Shown here one piece after another: positions 53,498-62,133 of a DNA stretch of 64,000 nt (positions are counted from its first letter, which is position 1; each line of letters begins with the position of its first letter). The notes below the pieces were generated by a model. The model was not told the origin of the DNA, ran no database searches, and worked only from the letters and a program-made list of their open reading frames with translations. The position numbers were made by a program, and so were the translations under genes. This stretch comes from DASXMT01 sp963781305 (GTDB taxonomy: Bacteria > Actinomycetota > Acidimicrobiia > Acidimicrobiales > RAAP-2), in the NCBI GenBank assembly GCA_963781305.1, contig CAWAFL010000013.1:558001-622000 (forward strand), written 5' to 3'.

Positions 53498-54751
53498 GTG
53501 GCCGAGCCCGGTTTGGTCGACCGGTACCTCACACTCGGATTGCGGTTGGGCCGACACATCGACGGATTGGTCGACGCCTACTACGGGCCGCGCCAACACG
53601 CCGACCGCGTCCAAGCCGAACCGGTGCTGCCACCCGATCGCTTGATCGCCGAAGCCAGATCCCTCCTGGCCGACATCGACGCCGGCGCTTCGCTCGACGG
53701 GACCGAACCATCCGGTCCACGTGCGTCAAGCACCGCCACCGACGGCGCAGCACCGGCCCGACGCCGTTGGCTGCGCGCACAGGTCCTCGGGCTGGTGACC
53801 ACCGCTTCGAAGTTGAACGGCGAGGCCATCGGCTACGCCGACGAGGTCGAGGCCTGCTACGGGGTGCGACCCACGCGCGTGCCCGAGGAGGAATTGCTCG
53901 AGGCCCACCGGCGGCTAGACGAGGTCCTTCCCGGCTCGGGCCCCCTGGCCGACCGCCTGGTCAGCTGGAGGGAGGCGCACGCGGTGCCGGTGGACAAGCT
54001 CCGTTCTGCCATCGACTCGCTGGCAGAGGACCTCCGGGCCCGCACGGCCACACTGTTCGGACTTCCCGAGGGCGAGCACATCGAGTTCGAGCTGGTCACC
54101 GACCAGCCCTGGTCGGGCTTCAACTACTACCTGGGGAACCTCTCGAGCCGGGTGGCCGTGAACACCGATCTTCCCGTGCTCTCCACCAGCCTGGCTCACC
54201 TGGTGGCCCACGAGGCCTATCCCGGCCACCACACCGAGCACACCAGAAAAGAGGTGGGGCTGGTCCGCCGGCGCCGGTGGCTCGAGGAATCCATCTTCCT
54301 GGTCGGCACCCCGCAGTGCCTCCTGGCCGAGGGACTGGCCGATCTCGGATTGGAGGTGGTCATGGGCCGCCACCCCGAAGCGACGGTGGCCGAGCACATG
54401 CACGCCTTGGGCATCCGTTACGACACCGAGGTGGTGGGCGCGGTGTCGACCGCCGGTGAGGCGCTGGGCGGGGTCCGCCAGAACGCGGCGTTCCGGCTCC
54501 ATGAGGACGGAGCCGATCCCGAGGTGGTGATCGACGAAGTGGCGCGGTGGGGTCTGCTCTCACGCGATCGAGCGGCCAAGTCCGTCGAGTTCCTCGTCCA
54601 TCCCACATGGCGGGCATACCTCACGTGCTACGTCGAGGGCCTGCCCTTGTGCCGGCGCTTCGTGGGGGGCGATCCCGCCCGCTTCGACCGCTTGCTGGCC
54701 GAGCAGCTCACGCCGGCTGATCTGCGTGACGACCCCGCCTCGATGGTCTGA
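53498..54751 (+). CDS. DUF885-like putative metallopeptidase
   Basis: 417 residues, mostly helical, with HEAYPGHHTEH as the zinc-binding motif characteristic of DUF885, and NYYLGNLSSRVAVNTDLP before it. GTG start at 53498, seven bases after the hydrolase stop; the frame is open further upstream, but those codons overlap that gene. Family members are annotated as carboxypeptidase-like; activity is unproven. The last 44 bases overlap the 3' end of the convergent MFS gene. Confidence 0.85.
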   Translation: MAEPGLVDRYLTLGLRLGRHIDGLVDAYYGPRQHADRVQAEPVLPPDRLIAEARSLLADIDAGASLDGTEPSGPRASSTATDGAAPARRRWLRAQVLGLVTTASKLNGEAIGYADEVEACYGVRPTRVPEEELLEAHRRLDEVLPGSGPLADRLVSWREAHAVPVDKLRSAIDSLAEDLRARTATLFGLPEGEHIEFELVTDQPWSGFNYYLGNLSSRVAVNTDLPVLSTSLAHLVAHEAYPGHHTEHTRKEVGLVRRRRWLEESIFLVGTPQCLLAEGLADLGLEVVMGRHPEATVAEHMHALGIRYDTEVVGAVSTAGEALGGVRQNAAFRLHEDGADPEVVIDEVARWGLLSRDRAAKSVEFLVHPTWRAYLTCYVEGLPLCRRFVGGDPARFDRLLAEQLTPADLRDDPASMV

Positions 54752-56705
54752 CTCTCTCCCTGTCGCCACCATCGGCGTCCCTGTCGCCGCCATCGGCGCC
54801 ACCGAGGTCGCCGTCAACACCACCGAGGTTGCCACCGCCCACGGTTCCCACACCGACCTCGCCGCCACGGCCGGCCACGCTGCCAGCGTCCACGGTTCGT
54901 ACACCGTTGCTGCCGACCGTTCCGGCGCCGGTCGGCATGGCCAGCCCCTCGGCCCTCAGCTCATCTTCCACCTGCTCGGCTACTTCGTCCTGCCCGTGCA
55001 CGTACTTCCCACCGCGGAGGGCAGAAGCCCCCGCAGCCAGAAGGCAGCTCACGATGGCGAAGTCGAAGGCCAGGTTGAGCCCCTTCTTGAACGGCGCGGC
55101 AATCAGCCCGGGGAAGAAGCTCCGTCCGGTCAGGAACTGGGAGGTGGCCGCAGGCAGATGCGAGAGCGTGCTGGCACCCAACAGTTGCTGGATGGGGTTG
55201 TACCCCAAGAAGGCGGCGAACAAGCTGCCCACCGGTGGCAGATGGGAGACCCGGAGTGCGTCCCTGGTCGGCACGCCGTGGGCCACGAGTCCGTGGTAGA
55301 GGCTTCCCGGAAGTTCGGAAGCCAGCCCCAGGATGATCAGCGTGAAGAAGACGCCGATGGAGAGGACCTGGGCCGAGTTCTGGAACGTGGTGACCATGCC
55401 CGCCCCCGCGCCGCGTTGATCGGGAGGCAGGGCGTTCATGACGCCGGCCCGGTTGGGGGAGGCGAAGACGCCCATGGCGATCCCGTTCAACAACAAGATG
55501 GGGGCGAACGCCACGTAGGAGAAGTTGATGGGCAGGGTCTCCAGGAGAAAGAAGCTGAGGGCGGCGAGGAGCATGCCGCCGGTAGCGAAGGGACGGGCGC
55601 CGTACCGATCGGAGAGGAACCCGGAGATGGGGCCGGCGACGAGGAAGCCCACGGTCAGAGGAACCATGTAGATGCCGGCCCACAGCGGAGTGCGCGAGAA
55701 GCTGTAGCCGTGCTCGGGCAACCAGATGCCCTGGAGCCAGATGATGAGGATGAACATCATCCCGCCCCGACCCAGCGAGCCCAGGAAGTTGGCGAAGTTG
55801 CCCATGGAGAAAGCGCGGATCTTGAACAGGGGGATCCGGAACATGGGATCGGCCACCTTGGACTCGATCACCGCGAACACGCCCAGGATGACCACACCGC
55901 CGATCAGCGCGGCCAGCACCATCGGGTTGGTCCACCCCATGACGTGGCCGCCGTAGGGCTCGATCCCATAGGTGATGCCGGTGAGCACAGCGATGAGCCC
56001 GATGGCGAAGGTGACGTTGCCCCACCAGTCGATGCGGGCCGGGTGTCGCTCCCCTCGCTCCTCGAGCTTGATGTAGGCCCAGATGGTGCCCAAGACGCCC
56101 ACCGGCACGGAAACCAGGAAGACCAGGCGCCAGTCAACCGGTCCGAGCAGGCCGCCGAGGATCAGCCCGATGAACGAGCCGGCGATGGCGGCCACCTGGT
56201 TGATGCCCAGGGCCAGCCCGCGCTGGTCGGACGGAAAGGCGTCGGTGAGGATGGCGCTCGAGTTGGCCATCAACAAGGCGGCGCCCACTCCCTGCAGGAC
56301 CCGCATCCCGATGAGGTAGAGCGCTCCAGCCGGCCCGTGGAGCCAGGTGACCGAGAGCAGGATGGAGAAGAACGTGAAGACGGCGAAGCCCAGGTTGTAC
56401 ATGCGCACCCGGCCGAACATGTCACCGATGCGGCCGAAGCTGACCACCAGCACCGCGGTGACCACCATGAAGCCCATGAGCATCCACAGGAGGTAACTGG
56501 TGTTCCCCGGGGCCAGCGGATTGAGGCCGATGCCCCGGAATATGTCGGGCAGCGAGATCAGCACGATGGAGAGGTTGATGGTGGCCATGAGGACGCCCAT
56601 GGTCGTGTTGGACAGCGCGATCCACTTGTAGCGGTCGGGGTGGGTTGGCGCCCGCTCGGCGCCCGCACGCATCGCCCGTTCGGGCCCGCTCCGAAGAATT
56701 GTCAT
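54708..56705 (-). CDS. MFS drug:H+ antiporter (DHA2, EmrB/QacA type)
   Basis: 665 residues with about 14 membrane helices. Motif A-like GRIGDMFGRVRMYN, motif C-like GVGAALLMANSSAIL and the second-half GPISGFLSDRYGARPF are visible. The C-terminal 70 residues are a charged tail with GGVDGDLGGADGGDRDADGGDR-type repeats. It exports hydrophobic drugs or metabolites. A palindrome (56715-56728) lies ten bases before the start, so a repressor probably controls it. Its end overlaps the DUF885 gene tail to tail. Confidence 0.92.
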   Translation of the reverse strand: MTILRSGPERAMRAGAERAPTHPDRYKWIALSNTTMGVLMATINLSIVLISLPDIFRGIGLNPLAPGNTSYLLWMLMGFMVVTAVLVVSFGRIGDMFGRVRMYNLGFAVFTFFSILLSVTWLHGPAGALYLIGMRVLQGVGAALLMANSSAILTDAFPSDQRGLALGINQVAAIAGSFIGLILGGLLGPVDWRLVFLVSVPVGVLGTIWAYIKLEERGERHPARIDWWGNVTFAIGLIAVLTGITYGIEPYGGHVMGWTNPMVLAALIGGVVILGVFAVIESKVADPMFRIPLFKIRAFSMGNFANFLGSLGRGGMMFILIIWLQGIWLPEHGYSFSRTPLWAGIYMVPLTVGFLVAGPISGFLSDRYGARPFATGGMLLAALSFFLLETLPINFSYVAFAPILLLNGIAMGVFASPNRAGVMNALPPDQRGAGAGMVTTFQNSAQVLSIGVFFTLIILGLASELPGSLYHGLVAHGVPTRDALRVSHLPPVGSLFAAFLGYNPIQQLLGASTLSHLPAATSQFLTGRSFFPGLIAAPFKKGLNLAFDFAIVSCLLAAGASALRGGKYVHGQDEVAEQVEDELRAEGLAMPTGAGTVGSNGVRTVDAGSVAGRGGEVGVGTVGGGNLGGVDGDLGGADGGDRDADGGDRERVRPSRRGRHADQPA

Positions 56706-56714
56706 GTAGGAAGT

Positions 56715-56728
56715 TTACGTCAACGTAA
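56715..56728. promoter_or_regulatory. TTACGT-CA-ACGTAA palindrome before the MFS gene
   Basis: A perfect 6-bp dyad with a 2-base spacer, ending ten bases from the MFS start codon. It resembles operators of TetR- or MerR-type regulators in other bacteria. No regulator gene is adjacent. Confidence 0.6.
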
Positions 56729-56883
56729 GGGTTGGTGCATCAGCCCTGTTCAGTGGCGGAGTCGGCTCCTCTGGACCGGTGGTCGCCCACCCGATGCACG
56801 CCGATATCGCCTTGCCCGCGGTCGGGGGCGGCAATGGAGGGATCGGTTTGGCGCCCCACTGGGCGCGTCCTACGATCGAGGGC

Positions 56884-57822
56884 ATGTCAGAGCGATCCCG
56901 ATACCTGCCCCGCCGATCCTGCATGTCCTCCCCGGGGTCGAACGAGAAGTTCTTGTCCAAGGCCCCCACCGTGCCCGCCGATATGAGCTTCCTCGACCTG
57001 GAGGACTCAGTGGCGCCGCTGGAGAAGGAGGGCGCCCGGGCCAAGGTGGCTGACGCCATCAAGAACCTGCCGTGGGACGATCGCGTGCTGTGCGTGCGGG
57101 TCAACGCCTGGGACACCGAGTGGACCTACGGCGACGTCATCGAGGTGGTCGGCAACGCCGGTGAGCGCCTCGACGAGGTCATGCTGCCCAAGGTGCAGAA
57201 CGCGGCCGAGGTCGTGGCCCTCGACCTGTTGTTGACCCAGGTGGAGAAGAAGTGCGGTCTCCCGGTTGGGCACATCGGTATCGAAGCCCAGATCGAGACG
57301 ACCGGCGGGCTGATCAACGTGGAGGAGATCTGTGCTGCCTCCCCCCGGTTGGAGACCATCATCTTCGGACCGGCCGACTTCGCCGCTTCCATGGAGATGC
57401 CTGTCCTGACCGGTGGCGTGGCCATCCCCGAGTACCCCGGTGACCACTTCAACTACGTGTTCTCCAAGATCCTCATGGCCGGCCGGACCAACGGGCTCCA
57501 GGTCATCGACGGACCCTTCCTCAAGATCCGCGAGCTCGACAGCCTCCGGGAGTTCTCCCAGCGGACGCGGGTCCTCGGCTACGACGGGAAGTGGGCGCTC
57601 ACCCCCGACCAAGTCGGCGTGTTGAATGAGGTCTATTCGCCCACCCAGGAGCAATTCGACAGGGCGTGGGACATCCTCGATGCCTACCGGCAGGCCACGG
57701 AGGACGATCGCACCGGAGCGGTCATGTTCGGCGACGAGATGATCGACGAGGCCAGCCGGAAGATGGCCACCAAGTTCGTGACCCGCGGTGAGCGGGCCGG
57801 ACTGACCCGCTCGGCGGGTTGA
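56884..57822 (+). CDS. HpcH/HpaI-CitE family lyase, malyl-CoA/methylmalyl-CoA lyase-like
   Basis: 312 residues of the CitE/Mcl TIM-barrel group: RSCMSSPGSNEKFL at the N-terminus, LDLEDSVAPLEKEGAR (metal Asp/Glu), LCVRVNAWDTEW, MLPKVQN, EAQIETTGGLINVEEI (metal Glu) and FGPADFAASM. It cleaves or forms malyl-CoA or beta-methylmalyl-CoA. With the methylsuccinyl-CoA dehydrogenase-like and MaoC genes nearby, a role in the ethylmalonyl-CoA pathway is likely. ATG at 56884 fits the family N-terminus better than the upstream GTG. Confidence 0.88.
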   Translation: MSERSRYLPRRSCMSSPGSNEKFLSKAPTVPADMSFLDLEDSVAPLEKEGARAKVADAIKNLPWDDRVLCVRVNAWDTEWTYGDVIEVVGNAGERLDEVMLPKVQNAAEVVALDLLLTQVEKKCGLPVGHIGIEAQIETTGGLINVEEICAASPRLETIIFGPADFAASMEMPVLTGGVAIPEYPGDHFNYVFSKILMAGRTNGLQVIDGPFLKIRELDSLREFSQRTRVLGYDGKWALTPDQVGVLNEVYSPTQEQFDRAWDILDAYRQATEDDRTGAVMFGDEMIDEASRKMATKFVTRGERAGLTRSAG

Positions 57823-57907
57823 TCCCTCCCCGGCAAGGCGCCGGTCCGGGCCAACTCAGGCTCTGTCCGTAGGGGGCCGTGCCATCGTCGGTGACGGGCC
57901 GTCCCCA

Positions 57908-58666
57908 TCACAAGGGTCGGCGCGCCTCGATCAGGAAACGCTGGGCGTGGGCCACGAACGAACCCTCGGTCACGATGCGCTGGTGGAGTTCGACCAGTCG
58001 TTGGCGGTAGCCATCGACGGTGAAACCGGGGACGATCCAGATCACCTTCCTCAAGAAGTGGACGGCGGCGGCGATGTCGTAGAACACGGTCAGCAACGAC
58101 TCGTGGCGCAGGTCGGCAACGACCAGGCCGGCGGCCTCGGCTCCGGCCACCGCCCGCTCCGGGCTGCGCGCCTCGTTCACCGGCTGCGGGCCCATCATGA
58201 AGTCGGTGAGCTCCCGGACCGTCCCCGCCCCTACGTGCTGGGCCAGGTAAGTCCCGCCGGGAGCCAGGACGCGCGCCACCTCGTCCCAGCGGGTCACCGT
58301 GGGGTGGCGGCTGACGACCAGATCGAACGACGCCGGCGCAAAGGGCAGGTCGCCGTGGTCGGCCACGGCCAGGACCCAAGCGCGTCTTGGCCGCAAATGA
58401 CTCGCGGCCACGGCCAGATTGGGTGGCCAGGACTCGGTGGCTGCCACCAGGCGGGGCAGATCGGGAACCTCGGCCAGCACCTCGCCCCCACCGGTCTGGA
58501 TGTCGAGGGCAGCGACAGCGTCGGCCATACGCCCGGCCATCATCCGTGCATAGCCCCATGACGGACGCTCCTCGGTGGCCCGGTCCTCGAACCACGAGAA
58601 GTCCCAGCCGTCCACAGGCACCGACTCGCCCTCGGCCACCAACTCCTCGAAGGTTGCCGTACTCAC
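57908..58666 (-). CDS. class I SAM-dependent methyltransferase
   Basis: 252 residues. The SAM-binding region is atypical: EVLAEVPDLPRLVAATESWPPNL, then FDLVVSRHPTVTRWDEVARVLAPGGTYLAQHVG, the usual motif-post region of UbiE-like enzymes. The first glycine-rich loop is weak (QTGGGEVLAE). Substrate unknown. It is nine bases downstream of the acyl-CoA dehydrogenase gene on the same strand, so the two are probably co-transcribed. Confidence 0.85.
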   Translation of the reverse strand: MSTATFEELVAEGESVPVDGWDFSWFEDRATEERPSWGYARMMAGRMADAVAALDIQTGGGEVLAEVPDLPRLVAATESWPPNLAVAASHLRPRRAWVLAVADHGDLPFAPASFDLVVSRHPTVTRWDEVARVLAPGGTYLAQHVGAGTVRELTDFMMGPQPVNEARSPERAVAGAEAAGLVVADLRHESLLTVFYDIAAAVHFLRKVIWIVPGFTVDGYRQRLVELHQRIVTEGSFVAHAQRFLIEARRPL

Positions 58667-58675
58667 CCGACCGGC

Positions 58676-60298
58676 TCAGCCCGCTTGCTTCAACAGCCCC
58701 CGGGCAATGACCTTGAGGGCCAGCGTCTCGTCGGCCCCTTCGAAGATGGAGAGCACTCGGGCATCCACGAAGTACCGGCTGACCGCGTACTCCTCGGCAT
58801 ACCCCATGCCCCCGTGTATTTGGAGCGCCTCACGCGTCACCCACTCGGCCGCTCGGCACACGTAGGCCTTGACCATGGACGCCTCCAGGGCCCCTTCCCC
58901 CTTGGCCATCAGCCGGGCCACCTCGTAGGAGAACTGCCGGGTGGATTGGATGAGGATGGCCATGCGGGCGAGCTTGGCTTGGGTGAGCTGGTAGTCGAAG
59001 ATTGGGGAGCCGAACACCTTGCGGTTGTGGGCGTACTCGAGAGCGGCCTCGTAGGCGGCCTGCATGACCCCCAGGGCCCGTGCCGCCGTCTGCAGGCGGC
59101 CGTTCTCGAACCCTTGCATCTGCAGGTAGAAACCCTTCCCCAGCCCTTCCTCGCCGCCCACCAGGTTGGCCTCGGGGACGAACCAGTTCTCGAAGGCCAA
59201 TTCGTAGGAGTGCATGCCGCGGTAGCCGAGGGTGTCGATGGGGCGGCCTTCGAGCTTGCCTGCCGAATCCGACGGCCGGCCGTCGGATCCCGGCTCCTGG
59301 ACGAACAGGAACCCGTGACCCTCGCCCCGCTCCTTCTCCACGATGAACAACGAGAGACCCCGATGGGCCTTGCTCTTGTCCGGGTCGGTGCGAGCCAACA
59401 ACAAGAGCACGTCGGCCCGGCCGGCAAAGGTGCACCAGGTCTTGACCCCGTTGATCAACCACCCGCCCTCGGTCCGGGTGGCCGAGGTCGTCACGCCGGC
59501 GACGTCGGATCCGAAGTCGGGCTCGGTGACGGCCACCGCTCCCATGACCTCGGCTGTGGCCAGCTTGGGCAGCCACTCCTGCTTCTGCTCCTCGGTTCCG
59601 CCATAGACCAGGGCCCGGGTCAGGATCTCGGGTCGGGTGATCAACGAGCCACCGGCGCCGAGCGAGCCCCACGACAGCTCCTCGGTGGCCACCACCATGC
59701 CCATGTAGTCGCTCTCACCGCCCGTGGCGAAGCCTCCGTACTGTTCGGGTACAGACATGCCGAACCCACCCATGTCGGCCATGCCCTCGATGATCTCTTC
59801 GGGAATGTCGGTATTGGCCCGGTGGATGTGCTCGGCGCGGGGCCTGATCTGCTCCTCGGCAAACCGGTGGAAGGTGTCGCGCACCAGCTCGAAGTCGGGA
59901 TCGAGGTGCCGAGGACCCTCCGTTTCGGCCAGAGAGGCCAGGAACCCCGGTTGGCGGAAGGTCGACACGAACGTGGCGGCTGATGCCATCCAATCCGAAG
60001 TGATGGCCCAGAGCGCCTCTCGGCCCACGACCCGGGCGGCCAGGTCGGCCAGGGCGTCTGCAGCGAAGGCGCAGGCGATCCGGGCCTCGGTGTCCCCGAG
60101 GGCGCCGTAGACGAGCACCGCCTCGGCCGTCCGCACCGCGGCGGCGGCGTGGGCTAGGTCATAGGCGAGCACCTGGGCCTGGTCGGGGCCGCCCGCTGCG
60201 GCCAGAGCCGCAACGCCTGAGTCGACGACCGACTTGGCCACGGCGACCGCGTCAGCGGCTGCGCCGAGATCGGGTGAGGGAAGGGATTCAGAAGTCAC
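58676..60298 (-). CDS. acyl-CoA dehydrogenase with N-terminal extension, methylsuccinyl-CoA dehydrogenase-like
   Basis: 540 residues, about 150 longer than ordinary acyl-CoA dehydrogenases. The extension is a helical block (residues 30-110) that resembles the C-terminal helices of the same fold, followed by a normal core: AVTEPDFGSDVAGVTTSA, GVKTWCTFAGRADV, NRKVFGSPIFDYQLTQ, QIHGGMGYAEEYAVSRYFVDARVLSIFEGADE. (2S)-methylsuccinyl-CoA dehydrogenase (Mcd) is known for such a long N-terminus. Together with the CitE-like and MaoC genes it suggests the ethylmalonyl-CoA pathway. Confidence 0.85.
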   Translation of the reverse strand: MTSESLPSPDLGAAADAVAVAKSVVDSGVAALAAAGGPDQAQVLAYDLAHAAAAVRTAEAVLVYGALGDTEARIACAFAADALADLAARVVGREALWAITSDWMASAATFVSTFRQPGFLASLAETEGPRHLDPDFELVRDTFHRFAEEQIRPRAEHIHRANTDIPEEIIEGMADMGGFGMSVPEQYGGFATGGESDYMGMVVATEELSWGSLGAGGSLITRPEILTRALVYGGTEEQKQEWLPKLATAEVMGAVAVTEPDFGSDVAGVTTSATRTEGGWLINGVKTWCTFAGRADVLLLLARTDPDKSKAHRGLSLFIVEKERGEGHGFLFVQEPGSDGRPSDSAGKLEGRPIDTLGYRGMHSYELAFENWFVPEANLVGGEEGLGKGFYLQMQGFENGRLQTAARALGVMQAAYEAALEYAHNRKVFGSPIFDYQLTQAKLARMAILIQSTRQFSYEVARLMAKGEGALEASMVKAYVCRAAEWVTREALQIHGGMGYAEEYAVSRYFVDARVLSIFEGADETLALKVIARGLLKQAG

Positions 60299-60350
60299 GT
60301 CAGAGAGGTTACCGACGCCCCAGAGCCGCCTGTTCTGTGCCGCTCTGTTT

Positions 60351-60425
60351 TTGCCGCCTGTGTCCTTGCCGCCTGTGTCCTTGCCGCCTGTGTCCTTGCC
60401 GCCTGTGTCCTTGCCGCCTCTGTTC
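60351..60425. repeat. 15-bp tandem repeat, five units
   Basis: TTGCCGCCTGTGTCC at 60351, 60366, 60381 and 60396 (near-identical), with a degenerate fifth copy at 60411. It sits in the gap between the acyl-CoA dehydrogenase start and the end of the following methyltransferase, so it is in the dehydrogenase's upstream region. Confidence 0.88.
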
Positions 60426-60455
60426 TTGCGCCGCCTGTGTGTGCCGCCCGTACGC

Positions 60456-61097
60456 CTACCGGTCCGGCGCTTGGGCCACCACCGTCACCAACGGGGGCAG
60501 CACAACAGGGTCGTCGCCCGGGTCCACGTCAGTGAGGAGGGTGAGGTAGTCGGCTACCGGGCCCGGTCCGACGCCGGCCGGCGCTTCGGCCCAGGCATCC
60601 ACGGTGATCAGTCCGGCGTCGCGGGCCAGCGAGGGGAGCATGGCCCCGATGTCGGGATGACGGGCGCCGGGCATCGAGAACGGAAGACCATCGATCCGAC
60701 CGGCCGAGGTGATGGGCTCCTGGGCCACCACCCAACCCCCGGGCCGAACGGCGGCAGCCATCCGCTCGAGGACCAGGGCCGGGTCGTCCACGTGCAAGAG
60801 GAGAAACCGGCAGAAGGCCAGATCCACCGGTTCGGGCAGCCGGAGGTCCTCGCCGGCCTGGGTGATGGCCAGCACCTGGCTGTGTGCCGCCGCGGCCTCG
60901 GCCACCTCGTCGCGGGCAGCGGGATCGCTGTCGACGGCATAGACCCGGCCGTCGCGCCCGACGATCTCGGCCAGGGCCACCGACACGTCACCTCCGCCGG
61001 CACCAACGTCGACGCACTTCCATCCCGGGCCGAGGGCCAGACGTTCGAGCGCGGTTGCGAGCGGTCGGCGGTAGACGTCATCCCTGAGCCCTCGCAT
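60456..61097 (-). CDS. class I SAM-dependent methyltransferase
   Basis: 213 residues from ATG 61097 (MRGLRDDVYRRPLATALERL). SAM loop CVDVGAGGGDVSVALAE, acidic YAVDSDP, and FCRFLLLHVDDPALVLERMAAAVRPGGWVVAQEP. A UbiE/Methyltransf_11-type fold; substrate unknown. The frame opens upstream to 61184, overlapping the divergent gene, which makes the later start more credible. Confidence 0.85.
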   Translation of the reverse strand: MRGLRDDVYRRPLATALERLALGPGWKCVDVGAGGGDVSVALAEIVGRDGRVYAVDSDPAARDEVAEAAAAHSQVLAITQAGEDLRLPEPVDLAFCRFLLLHVDDPALVLERMAAAVRPGGWVVAQEPITSAGRIDGLPFSMPGARHPDIGAMLPSLARDAGLITVDAWAEAPAGVGPGPVADYLTLLTDVDPGDDPVVLPPLVTVVAQAPDR

Positions 61098-61182
61098 GGC
61101 GCACACGATATCCGTCTTGAGGTTCCGGCCCTTCGAGCAGGGGCCGCCGCCGGGTGGTGGACGAGCCGATAGCCTCAGCCCC

Positions 61183-61614
61183 ATGAAGGTGATGCTGATG
61201 CTGTGTGATTCGGCCCAGGTGGCTGACGGGAAGCTCTACATCTTGGGTGGAGGATGGAGCATGACGGGACCAGATCCGGTTCCATCAGCCATCGCGCTCA
61301 AGATCGACGTGGGTTGGCATGAGGCAGAGATCCCGCATCATTGGGAGCTCTACCTCGAAGATGCCGACGGCCAACCGGTGATGGTGGAAACGCCCGAGGG
61401 CGAGCACGCCGTCGAGGTGCGCGGCGAGTTCACTGTCGGCCGCCCGCCTGGGATTCCCGAGGGATCTCCCATCGACGTTGCCCTGGCCGTGAACCTTGGT
61501 CCGTTGCCCCTCGTTCCGGGGACCCGCTACACCTGGCGCATGTCGATCGACGGGGAATCGCAATCCGACTGGGTGCTGGGCTTCACCACCCGCCCCGCCC
61601 CCGTTGAGGCCTGA
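61183..61614 (+). CDS. DUF6941-like hypothetical protein
   Basis: 143 residues, beginning MKVMLMLCDSAQVADGKLYILGGGWS, a motif I associate with the DUF6941 family, followed by an all-beta-looking sequence with regular WELYLEDADGQPV and YTWRMSIDGES. No signal peptide or catalytic motif; function unknown. One base separates its TGA from the TTG of the MaoC gene, so they are likely coupled. Confidence 0.8.
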   Translation: MKVMLMLCDSAQVADGKLYILGGGWSMTGPDPVPSAIALKIDVGWHEAEIPHHWELYLEDADGQPVMVETPEGEHAVEVRGEFTVGRPPGIPEGSPIDVALAVNLGPLPLVPGTRYTWRMSIDGESQSDWVLGFTTRPAPVEA

Positions 61615-62133
61615 TTGACCGTGGCCACGTACGACCGTCCCTTCGGCCGTTACTTCGAGGACTTCGAGCCCGGCGACATCTACAAGCATTGGCCCGGAAA
61701 GACCATCACCGAGGCCGACGATCATCTCTTCTGCATGATCACGATGAACCACCATCCGCTCCATACCAACGCCTGGTTCGCCGAGCACGAGACCGTGCAG
61801 GGGAAGAACGTGGTCGTGGGCAACCTGGTCTACTCGTTGGCCCTGGGCATGAGCGTCCCCGATGTAAGCGGGTCCTGCATCGCCAACCTCGAGGTCGAGT
61901 CCTTGCTACACCGGTTCCCGACCTTCCACGGCGACACCATCTACGCCGAGACGAAGGTCATCGAACGGGTGGCGTCGAAGTCCCGCGACGACCGGGGGAT
62001 CATCACGGTGGAGACCAAGGCGTTCAACCAGCACGGCGACGAGGTCTGTTTCTTCCGGCGCAAGCTCATGGTCTGGAAGCGAGCGGCCGCTCCCGAGCGG
62101 CGTCGCCCGTATGCCGACGACGTCTGGAGCTGA
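61615..62133 (+). CDS. MaoC family dehydratase, mesaconyl-CoA hydratase-like
   Basis: 172 residues, hotdog hydratase. FGRYFEDFEPGDIYKHWPGKTITEADDHLFCMITMNHHPLHTN carries the hydratase motif (Asp and His), then VVGNLVYSLALGMSVPDVSG and FHGDTIYAETKVIE. It strongly resembles, from memory, the MaoC gene of the ethylmalonyl-CoA cluster in Streptomyces. TTG start at 61615 with GAGG upstream; GTG at 61621 is the alternative. It overlaps mutY by 23 bases. Confidence 0.88.
   Translation: MTVATYDRPFGRYFEDFEPGDIYKHWPGKTITEADDHLFCMITMNHHPLHTNAWFAEHETVQGKNVVVGNLVYSLALGMSVPDVSGSCIANLEVESLLHRFPTFHGDTIYAETKVIERVASKSRDDRGIITVETKAFNQHGDEVCFFRRKLMVWKRAAAPERRRPYADDVWS

Noticed and set aside
52666..53559. Extended N-terminus of the second NlpC/P60 gene
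   Set aside because: The codons are antisense to the dienelactone hydrolase and lack any protein-like features; the signal peptide begins near 52.6 kb.
54726..57053. Very long plus-strand frame (over 700 codons)
   Set aside because: Antisense to the MFS gene; its composition is Gly/Glu/Asp/His/Gln-rich with no domain, a known effect of G+C bias.
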